Shown in pieces: positions 35,258 through 42,390 of a stretch of DNA of 64,000 nt. The notes under the pieces are model-generated. The model worked only from the letters and a program-made list of their open reading frames with translations, was not told where the DNA came from and did no database searches. Source of the stretch: Bacteroidales bacterium (GTDB lineage: Bacteria > Bacteroidota > Bacteroidia > Bacteroidales > UBA7332); NCBI GenBank assembly GCA_028687995.1, contig JAQTZA010000013.1, positions 1 to 64,000 on the forward strand. Reading direction: 5' to 3'. Every line of letters begins with the position of its first letter. The stretch's first letter is position 1. The position numbers and the translations under genes are program-made.

Positions 35258-36130
35258 TCATCCAATCGTATGATTTTCAATCAATTCAAACATCAAATGA
35301 TCGATATCTAAATCAGAAGATGAGAGAACAAGATTCTCCTTTGCCTGAAAAACAACGTTTTCTATTTTCTTCACTTTAGTAGGTGAACCAGACAAACCAA
35401 CTTGTACCAAATCAGCATTCACATCGGCAACGCCCCACTCTACCAAATTGAGGTATGGACGGCTATCGAACATATCGGTATAATCGACATTCGCATTTTG
35501 CTTTTCAGTGATGGTTTTTGCATATTTGTATTTCATCACACGCTTTGCATTACGTGGTCTGCAATCGTCAGCCGAACCGTTCACGGTTAGCAACAGTGGC
35601 ATTTTGCCTTCCACCACTTCCACTCCACTTTCCAAACGACGTTTTACACGCAGTTTACCACCTTTCACTGTTTGAACCTCTTCGGCATACGTGATTTGTG
35701 GAATACCAAGCTTCTCGGCTACTTGTGGTCCTACCTGAGCAGTATCTCCGTCAATTGCCTGACGACCACAGATAATGACATCGTAGGCACCCATTTTGCG
35801 AATGGCACATGCCAACGCATAAGAAGTTGCTAATGTATCGGCTCCTGCAAAGGCACGGTCTGTCAACAACACACCTCCATCGGCTCCTCGATACAAACCT
35901 TCACGAATAATTTCTGCTGCACGACCAGGACCCATCGTGAGTAAATGAATAGTTGATCCTGGGTTGTTTTCTTTTAATTGTAACGCTTGCTCCAACGCAT
36001 TCAAATCCTCAGGATTGAAAATAGCAGGAAGCGCAGCGCGATTCACCGTTCCATCGGCTTTCATCGCATCTTTTCCCACATTTCGTGTGTCGGGAACTTG
36101 TTTTGCTAAGACAATGATTTTTAGACTCAT
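35258..36130 (-). CDS. etfB: Electron transfer flavoprotein, beta subunit
   Basis: A 290-residue protein with IIVLAKQVPDTRNVG at the N-terminus, EDLNALEQALQLKE and the ETF-beta signature around VEGKMPLLLTVNGSADDCRP. It binds AMP or, in bifurcating ETFs, a second FAD; which type this is cannot be settled by eye. It forms the heterodimer with EtfA, encoded 123 bp downstream. An inverted-repeat element separates it from the upstream lipoamide dehydrogenase gene. Confidence 0.95.
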   Translation of the reverse strand: MSLKIIVLAKQVPDTRNVGKDAMKADGTVNRAALPAIFNPEDLNALEQALQLKENNPGSTIHLLTMGPGRAAEIIREGLYRGADGGVLLTDRAFAGADTLATSYALACAIRKMGAYDVIICGRQAIDGDTAQVGPQVAEKLGIPQITYAEEVQTVKGGKLRVKRRLESGVEVVEGKMPLLLTVNGSADDCRPRNAKRVMKYKYAKTITEKQNANVDYTDMFDSRPYLNLVEWGVADVNADLVQVGLSGSPTKVKKIENVVFQAKENLVLSSSDLDIDHLMFELIENHTIG

Positions 36131-36155
36131 TGATGATAAAATTTAGGTTATTATT

Positions 36156-36260
36156 AGCCTCCCCATCCCCTCCAAAGGAGGGGTTTCAAGAGTACATTGA
36201 TTATTTATTTTAGTTCCAACACATTTCCCCCTCCCTTTTGGGGAGGGCTGGGGTGGGGCT
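36156..36260. repeat. MITE-like inverted-repeat element, copy 1 (lpdA-etfB)
   Basis: Left end AGCCTCCCCATCCCCTCCAA and right end (complement AGCCCCACCCCAGCCCTCCC) are similar G/C-rich inverted arms of about 33 bases around an A/T-rich centre of roughly 35. The right arm reaches the lpdA stop codon and contributes its last two bases. A similar element separates cydA and cydB. Confidence 0.6.
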
Positions 36261-37596
36261 ATATTTCTTTAAAAATTTCGCTCACCGATGGATGAGGAAA
36301 TACAGTACGCTGCCATTTTGTCAATGTCATTCGAGCGTCTATTGCCATGGCTGCTAAAGCAATCAATTCCGAAGCAGGATTTCCAAAAATATGTACACCG
36401 ATCACTCTTTCCGACTCATCGAGAATGACCTTAAACAAGCCATTAAATAATTCGTTTTCTGCCACAAAACGCCCAGAAAAAGTCATTGGATTATTTTTGA
36501 CAGAATAAGTGATAAACTTAGACTGTGCACTCTCCTCTGTTTCGCCAATGCCTGCCACTTCAGGGTTGGTGTACACCACCGCCGGAATAGAGTTGTAGCT
36601 CATTTTGTCGGTTTTACCCAAAATATGATTGACTGCTACTTCGGCTTCTCGAACCGCAGTGTGGGCAAGCAACGAAAAGCCAGTCACATCGCCACAAGCA
36701 TAAATATTCGCTTGCGAAGTCTGCATATTTTGATTAACGGCAAGTCCGTTTTTGTATCGTTTGATTTCAATATTTTCAAGTCCAAAACCGTTCAGAACTG
36801 GTCGGCGACCTACGCTGAGTAGGATTTTACCCGCTTCAATAGTCGATTTATTACCATTTACTTCCACTTCTACGGCAGAATTTGATAGAGCAATGACCTT
36901 GGTCGAAAGCATAAACTTCACGCCTTTTTTGGTATATTCTGCACGAAGCAAAGCAGAAATCTCTCGATCCATTCCGGTGAGAATTTCATCAATCATCTCT
37001 ACCACTGTGACAGGTACACCCATGCTGGTGTAGAAAGATGCAAACTCCACACCAATCACTCCACCACCAATAATGACGAGCGACGATGGAAGTTCTTTCG
37101 ATTCAAGTGCTTCGGTGCTTGTCCAATAGTTGGTTTCTGATAGTCCGGGAATGGGAGGAATTACCGTTTCGCTACCCGTGCACAGAATCAATTTACGTGC
37201 CTGATAGGTTTCTTCACCCACGGCAATTGAGACCACCTCTTCATTTGCAGAAACAACAGATGCTTCACCCATTACTGTCAATACCTCGTGGGCAGCCAGT
37301 TTGGCACGTACACCTGCTGTGAGTTTTTTCACAACCTTGGTTTTACGTTGAATAATTTTTGGTAAATCAAATGTAGGTTCGGCGGAGATAATGCCGTATT
37401 TTGAGGAGTTTTTGATAGAATCTATAATCTTGGCAGAGTAGAGCAACGTCTTTGTGGGTATGCACCCAACATTGAGACATACCCCGCCAACAGCAGATTT
37501 TTCAAATAAAATAGTCTTTAATCCATTGGTAGCAGACTTCTCAGCAGCCGTATAGCCAGCTGGTCCACCCCCAATAATTGCGACATCAAAAATCAT
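36259..37596 (-). CDS. lpdA: Dihydrolipoyl dehydrogenase
   Basis: A 445-residue FAD/NAD flavoprotein that reoxidises dihydrolipoamide in 2-oxoacid dehydrogenase or glycine cleavage complexes. FAD site: VAIIGGGPAGYTAAEKS. Redox-active disulfide: GGVCLNVGCIPTK. NAD site: VIIGGGVIGVEFASF. C-terminal His is in FPHPSVSEI. No 2-oxoacid dehydrogenase or lipoyl-carrier gene is adjacent, so its partner complex is elsewhere. Upstream, TAAATTTG (37629-37622) with TTG at 37654-37652 gives a promoter with a slightly long spacer. Confidence 0.95.
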   Translation of the reverse strand: MIFDVAIIGGGPAGYTAAEKSATNGLKTILFEKSAVGGVCLNVGCIPTKTLLYSAKIIDSIKNSSKYGIISAEPTFDLPKIIQRKTKVVKKLTAGVRAKLAAHEVLTVMGEASVVSANEEVVSIAVGEETYQARKLILCTGSETVIPPIPGLSETNYWTSTEALESKELPSSLVIIGGGVIGVEFASFYTSMGVPVTVVEMIDEILTGMDREISALLRAEYTKKGVKFMLSTKVIALSNSAVEVEVNGNKSTIEAGKILLSVGRRPVLNGFGLENIEIKRYKNGLAVNQNMQTSQANIYACGDVTGFSLLAHTAVREAEVAVNHILGKTDKMSYNSIPAVVYTNPEVAGIGETEESAQSKFITYSVKNNPMTFSGRFVAENELFNGLFKVILDESERVIGVHIFGNPASELIALAAMAIDARMTLTKWQRTVFPHPSVSEIFKEI

Positions 37597-37960
37597 AGTA
37601 TTAAGTTTTCGGTTTGCCTCGCAAATTTAACCCAATATTTCTAAATGCGAGCAACTTAACACCTTTTTCACACACCTAACTCCCTTATTTTGAACGATGC
37701 AAAATAAGGATTCTCACCACAGTAACTATTAGCGCCCGTACCTATTCAACAGATTGTCATGATTGACTACATAAATAGTGAATTTACGTATAAAAAATCT
37801 GTAGAATAGGCACTACTCTAATGGAGAGTGGTAATAGAAAAATAAAATTTATTTCTAAAATATAATTACAATGCAAACTTTTAGACACAATTTTGACAGT
37901 GCACTCTATTTGCTATTTCTAAATTAAATTCTGAACGATTTCAGAAACAAATCTCTAATT
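37597..37960. other. Intergenic region with a long inverted repeat
   Basis: No gene is seen. CCTATTCAACAGATT (37741-37755) is complementary to AATCTGTAGAATAGG (37796-37810) at 14 of 15 positions, around a 40-base loop, with weaker pairing beyond. It lacks a T-run, so it is not a normal terminator. The lpdA promoter occupies the left edge. Confidence 0.5.
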
Positions 37961-39742
37961 TCACTCTACAAATGCAATAATTTCACCTTTCTGCACAACA
38001 TCACCCTGTTTAGCATAAGTGCGAAGTACTTTTCCATTGTATGGCGAAATTATTTTTTCGTTTCCATAAAAAGTTTGAATAAAACAGAACGGCGTATTTT
38101 CTTTTACCGCAGAGCCGATAGTGGGTGCTTTCGATTTATCGAGTAAATCAATCTCCCACAATACTTTACCACGGACTTGCGATTGTATCGGTTTAGCATT
38201 TGGATATTTCGTAAGCATATCTGCCACATCTATTTTCGGCATATCGAGTACAGGACGTGTTGTGACGATAGGCGCGTTTGCTTTCAATTTTTCGGCTTCG
38301 AGCTCCTGTTCAAAGCGTTTCTTGGCCACACCACTCTTGTAATCACGATATTGACGGTCGTGCATGGCAAGCTCCAGTAACTCTTCGTCGTCTTCACCAC
38401 AATCCCAACCGTTCTCAGCCATTTCGGCGCGGTATTTGTCCAGTTCATTCGGAAACGCATCTTGCGGATTTCCTTCGTAAAACTCTAAACCATGTTGCTT
38501 CACAAGGTCGATAATTTCAGGAGCCAATGGCCCTGGCAAGCGACCAGTCTTGCCTAAAATCATGTCCCATGAATTTTTGTCGATGGTGCTCCAGCGTGGT
38601 TCGCCTTTCAAGGTGTGCATCACATTCATCAACGCAATGTTCTTTACATATTGGCTAAAAGGAGTCACAAGTGGTGGATAGCCAAGTTTTGGCCATATAT
38701 ATTCAACTTCTTGAAACAACAATACAACCAAATCGCTCAAACTCACTTCTGATTTATTCTGATTGCGCAAAGCCATATTTATTGCACTGTGCATTCCCTT
38801 AAGATCAGCCATCATCGAACCCATCATGCCTCCTGGAAGTCCACATCCTACTAATAAAGAGGTCATGATTTTGTTTCCTGGATCGATAAAGTAACCCAAA
38901 AAATCATCAATAAATGATTGAGTCATCTGGCGAGCTTCCATGTAAGCCTTCATATTGATTTCTGGGACCTTGAAGCCTGCATCTTTCAGCATTGCCTGAA
39001 TGGTAATCACATCAGGGTGCACCATTCCCCAAGACAAAGGCTCCATTGCCACATCGAGATAATCAGCACCTGCCTGTGCTACTTCGAGCATTGATGCCAC
39101 GGAAAATCCGGGTCCAGTATGTCCGTGATATTGTATTACAAGGTGAGGATATTTCTTTTTGATAGCAGCAGTCAGACCACCAAGGAAAGCTGGACGACCA
39201 ATACCAGCCATGTCTTTCAAACAGATTTCGTCGCAACCAAATGCTACTACCTCATCCACCATTTTCAGGTAATATTCGATGGTGTGTATCGGTGAGTTGG
39301 TTATGCACAATGCTACCTGCGAAATCATACCTGCCTGTTTGGCATATTTTACCGACAGTTCCAAATTTCGAGTATCATTCAGGCCACAAAACGAGCGTGA
39401 GATATTCGTTCTTTGTGACTTTTTCACTTTGAAGAACAGTTCGCGCACATCGGCAGGAACCGGATACATTCGGAGTCCGTTCAATCCACGTTCCAACATG
39501 TGTGTCTGAATACCCTTTTCGTTGAAAAGTCGTGTCCAATCTCTTACTGCTCTGTTTGGGTTTTCTCCAAAGAGCAAATTAACTTGCTCGAAAGCACCAC
39601 CATTGGTTTCAACTCGGGCAAAACAACCCATTTCTACAATTAAAGGGGCAATTTGGGTCAGCTGATCCACGCGGGGAACATATTTACCGGATGCTTGCCA
39701 CATATCACGATAAACCAAACTGAATTTAATCTCTTTCGCCAT
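37961..39742 (-). CDS. oadA: OadA/pyruvate carboxylase B-like carboxyltransferase subunit
   Basis: A 593-residue protein. The carboxyltransferase TIM barrel spans about residues 5-300, with the lysine motif EICLKDMAGIGRPA and the metal-site-like YHGHTGPG (classical enzymes have HTHDT). A conserved PYC/OADA domain follows, then an Asp/Glu/Lys-rich linker and a C-terminal biotinyl/lipoyl-like domain. That last domain reads FIQTFYGNEKIISPYNGK where EAMKM is expected, so the biotinylated lysine is missing. A decarboxylase or carboxylase using a separate biotin carrier is the best guess. The start at 39742 is fixed by the promoter. Confidence 0.85.
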   Translation of the reverse strand: MAKEIKFSLVYRDMWQASGKYVPRVDQLTQIAPLIVEMGCFARVETNGGAFEQVNLLFGENPNRAVRDWTRLFNEKGIQTHMLERGLNGLRMYPVPADVRELFFKVKKSQRTNISRSFCGLNDTRNLELSVKYAKQAGMISQVALCITNSPIHTIEYYLKMVDEVVAFGCDEICLKDMAGIGRPAFLGGLTAAIKKKYPHLVIQYHGHTGPGFSVASMLEVAQAGADYLDVAMEPLSWGMVHPDVITIQAMLKDAGFKVPEINMKAYMEARQMTQSFIDDFLGYFIDPGNKIMTSLLVGCGLPGGMMGSMMADLKGMHSAINMALRNQNKSEVSLSDLVVLLFQEVEYIWPKLGYPPLVTPFSQYVKNIALMNVMHTLKGEPRWSTIDKNSWDMILGKTGRLPGPLAPEIIDLVKQHGLEFYEGNPQDAFPNELDKYRAEMAENGWDCGEDDEELLELAMHDRQYRDYKSGVAKKRFEQELEAEKLKANAPIVTTRPVLDMPKIDVADMLTKYPNAKPIQSQVRGKVLWEIDLLDKSKAPTIGSAVKENTPFCFIQTFYGNEKIISPYNGKVLRTYAKQGDVVQKGEIIAFVE

Positions 39743-39763
39743 ATAATTAAGGAAATATTTCCG

Positions 39764-39794
39764 CAAATATATCCAAAATTATTTTACTTGCAAA
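39764..39794 (-). promoter_or_regulatory. Promoter of oadA
   Basis: On the minus strand TTTG (39794-39791), a 19-base spacer and TATATTTG (39771-39764). The expected start point, near 39757, is downstream of the ORF-track ATG at 39766, fixing translation at 39742. Confidence 0.7.
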
Positions 39795-40018
39795 TTGAAA
39801 GGCAATATTTTTTTATGATAATTTCAAACCGCACAAAAGGGAATAAAATGTGCAATAATCACAATGAAGAAGAATTATAAATAACTGATTATGTGGTATA
39901 TTAACTATTTAAATCGATTATAAAAAAGCGCAAGTTACAGTTTATAACGAGTCAACATAAATAAGAGATAAAATTAAGACTCAAAAATATTATCGTATAC
40001 ATATTTTCACATAATCCA

Positions 40019-40477
40019 TTATTTAAACGGATGATTCAGCAAATTAGAATTGTAGTACCGTGCATCGTCCGATACCTCCTCACCTACCCAATCTGGTTTT
40101 TCGAATACTGTATCTTCGGTTGGTAGCTCAATTTCAGCAACGACAAGACCTTCGTTTTTGCCACTAAACTCATCCACTTCCCATACAAATCCACCAAACG
40201 ATACTCGATAGCGTACCTTTTCAATCTCCGGCAATGTGCAGAGGTTGTCGAGCATCACTTCAGCATCATCTAATGGTATCTCGTATTCAAACTCCGATCT
40301 TGAAATTCCTACACTTTTCCCTTTTATTGTCAAATATCCTTTATCGCCAGCAATGCGCACACGCACAACGCCCGATTCGTTGTTCGACAGGTAGTTTTGA
40401 CGGTAATACACTCCCTCTGCTTCGCGTTTGTAAGCATCTGAGTTGACGAGGAATTTGCGTTCGATTTCTGTGGACAT
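40019..40477 (-). CDS. CYTH domain protein (triphosphate tunnel metalloenzyme family)
   Basis: A 152-residue protein with the diagnostic EIERKFLV (ExExK) motif at its start, then RVRIAGDKGYLTIKG, EFEYEIPL and VWEVDEFSG, the acidic and basic strands that line the metal/triphosphate tunnel. Small bacterial CYTH proteins are usually tripolyphosphatases or thiamine-triphosphatase-like; substrate here is unknown. REP-like palindromes begin 18 bp upstream of its start. Confidence 0.9.
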   Translation of the reverse strand: MSTEIERKFLVNSDAYKREAEGVYYRQNYLSNNESGVVRVRIAGDKGYLTIKGKSVGISRSEFEYEIPLDDAEVMLDNLCTLPEIEKVRYRVSFGGFVWEVDEFSGKNEGLVVAEIELPTEDTVFEKPDWVGEEVSDDARYYNSNLLNHPFK

Positions 40478-40494
40478 AAGGTTTGTTTTTTGTT

Positions 40495-40648
40495 ATACCC
40501 AAGGCGATGCCGTTGGGTTGGTTTACTCTTACACCCAAGGCGTTGCCGTTGGGTTGATGCTATACTGTCCTGTCAGGGCGCTTTTGGTATCTTTGATATG
40601 GCTGAAGGCCTTATATATCATCAACCTAAGGCATCGCCCTAGGTCATG
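40495..40648. repeat. Cluster of three REP-like palindromes
   Basis: Three imperfect palindromes of the form ACCCAAGGCGATGCCGTTGG occur at 40496-40518, 40532-40555 and 40622-40646. The third is an inverted variant, AACCTAAGGCATCGCCCTAG. Between copies two and three lies another small palindrome (ATATGGCTGAAGGCCTTATA). The stretch is more G/C-rich than its surroundings. It marks the edge between the CYTH gene and the defence-like operon. Confidence 0.7.
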
Positions 40649-40706
40649 AAGCCGAATAGCTTATGCGCCATGGAGGGGCAACATAAAATACCGATAAAAC
40701 GATGCG

Positions 40707-41486
40707 TTAATGTTTGAAAATATGTGTAAAATGATAATTCAAAAATTCTGGAGATGGCAAAAACTTATCAGGTAAATGAATTTCCTTGTTTTCGTAGGCT
40801 ATGAAATGCTGTTCAATAGCAGGAGTGACAACTTTCTTTTGCTTCAATTGAGGTGATAGAATCACTCTGTAATCTTCCGGTGACACGGTAATCAAACCAC
40901 AATCAAATGCTTTATCGTGGAGAGCATTCAGGCACAAACCATTCATCGGATTCAATCTATTCTTATCATTCTTGCTCCAAGGAACAATATGGCTGGCAAT
41001 CAATAACTCTTGCTGATTCAAGCCTGTAATACAGCACTGTTGATTGTAGGTAGCCAACACGATATTACGAAACAGAGATTGGTTCACCCTTATTTTTACC
41101 ATTCGTTCTTTTTCGATACCGTCTTTGGGGAGATCTTCAAAACTTATGTGGTTAATTCGCTCTATCGTGGTGTGTTGTTTCTCTGCAAATAGTTGCTCAC
41201 TTTGTAGCAACGCAGCATCCCAATTCTGATAAAATTCATCCCAAATGGCCTTGTCTAATTTGCTGGCATTCGCAGCACCTTTTATCCCTCTTGCTTTTAA
41301 AGTTGGATCGAAACTTGCAAAATTACCCAATTTAAAAGCCACAGACGAGGGCGTGCGACCAATCAATTCCGCAAATTCAAGAATCAGAGCATTGCCTTTG
41401 TGCATCTTACCAAATGGCAATTTACAATATAAGTTGATGGCTAAAATTAATTCATCTCGTGTCCAGAGGGACTGTCCTTGTTTCAA
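40707..41486 (-). CDS. HNH endonuclease, last gene of the methyltransferase/kinase operon
   Basis: A 259-residue protein. The HNH nuclease domain spans about 145-205: CCITGLNQQELLIASHIVPW, then NPMNGLCLNALHDKAFDCG, giving the H166/N182/H190 set. The N-terminal 75 residues contain WTRDELILAINLYCKLPFG and GRTPSSVAFKLGNFASFDP, a helical domain usual in this HNH subgroup and possibly DNA-binding. It starts 10 bp after the receiver gene and is probably the DNA-cutting arm of the operon. Its base composition looks less A/T-rich than that of the three upstream genes, so it may have joined separately. Confidence 0.88.
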   Translation of the reverse strand: MKQGQSLWTRDELILAINLYCKLPFGKMHKGNALILEFAELIGRTPSSVAFKLGNFASFDPTLKARGIKGAANASKLDKAIWDEFYQNWDAALLQSEQLFAEKQHTTIERINHISFEDLPKDGIEKERMVKIRVNQSLFRNIVLATYNQQCCITGLNQQELLIASHIVPWSKNDKNRLNPMNGLCLNALHDKAFDCGLITVSPEDYRVILSPQLKQKKVVTPAIEQHFIAYENKEIHLPDKFLPSPEFLNYHFTHIFKH

Positions 41487-41496
41487 ATGATACGAA

Positions 41497-42390
41497 TTAA
41501 TGTGTTAATACTATTTTTATTTTTTCAAAATTAACGGTGTGCCTCTGCAAGTCCTTTCTAATAATTTTACATATTTCATCATTAAATACAAAATCGCCAT
41601 CAGCTAATGATAATGAACCATCTTCTAAAACAACTTCTTTAACGTGAGCTAATTTATTTCTCTTATCAATAATATCAGATTTGTAGTTATTTAGTAACTC
41701 TATAATTTCCTTATCTCCGATATGATTAGCAATGTTTTGTACGGACATCCATTTATGATTTGTACTAAAGTCTCTGTGTTCAAAGATTGAATCATCAGAT
41801 AAATTACTAAAAGTACCAATCATATCATTTAGTGATTTTAATACTTTTTTCTTACGCTTATCAATAAATCTATTTTTTTCATCTGTTTCAAGATTGGACA
41901 GATATTGTTTTAAAAGATCAATCATTTTATGGTCTAACTCTGATACTTCAGCCATTACTAATCCTCGCATATTGTTAATATCTTGAACTTTTCTTATCGT
42001 AGAATAAATAATTTTCTCAACCTTCTTAACAAATGAATTTCCATCCCTACCTGAAAAATAAACACCCTCAAGCTCCAATTCTTTTATTTTTTCAGAGACC
42101 TTGCTCACACCTTCAGATGAATAAAATATAATGTTTGTAAATACCTCAAATCCGCGAATTCTTTGTATTAACTTATCCCCTGTTGGAGATTTATCCAGAT
42201 TTAAATCCATTAGAATTAAATCATAATTCGAGAAATTTACATTCTCCAAATCATCACCATCTTTTTTAAGAAGTGGTAGATTCATTTTAAAACCTAATTC
42301 ATCCTCAACAATTTCCCTAATATTATCAACAATAGATTCATACCAATCTACATCATTTTCAAACCAAAGTATGCTATATTTTAAATTCAT
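41497..42390 (-). CDS. Receiver-like protein with C-terminal HEPN-like motif
   Basis: A 297-residue protein. Residues 1-130 look like a response-regulator receiver: hydrophobic strand YSILWFENDVDW with acidic E11/D13, phosphoacceptor D62 in YDLILMDLNLD, and NIIFYSSEG at the position of the switch Ser/Thr strand. The C-terminal half is helical and holds R244-N-K-L-A-H249, the R-x4-H form of HEPN ribonucleases. There is no DNA-binding domain. Its ATG overlaps the kinase stop by four bases (ATGA). I infer that phosphorylation controls a HEPN-type effector; helical non-catalytic function is the alternative. Confidence 0.7.
   Translation of the reverse strand: MNLKYSILWFENDVDWYESIVDNIREIVEDELGFKMNLPLLKKDGDDLENVNFSNYDLILMDLNLDKSPTGDKLIQRIRGFEVFTNIIFYSSEGVSKVSEKIKELELEGVYFSGRDGNSFVKKVEKIIYSTIRKVQDINNMRGLVMAEVSELDHKMIDLLKQYLSNLETDEKNRFIDKRKKKVLKSLNDMIGTFSNLSDDSIFEHRDFSTNHKWMSVQNIANHIGDKEIIELLNNYKSDIIDKRNKLAHVKEVVLEDGSLSLADGDFVFNDEICKIIRKDLQRHTVNFEKIKIVLTH

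Noticed and set aside
36156-36260. Ordinary bidirectional terminator instead of a mobile element
   Set aside because: The arms are separated by about 35 bases and no T-run follows, and a similar element sits between cydA and cydB; an element family explains this better.
37597-37960. tRNA or small RNA gene in the lpdA-oadA gap
   Set aside because: No cloverleaf or CCA-like pattern could be folded; only a simple inverted repeat is seen.
40495-40648. CRISPR array near the methyltransferase operon
   Set aside because: The repeats are imperfect, differ in orientation and are unevenly spaced, with no regular spacers and no cas genes; they are REP-like palindromes.
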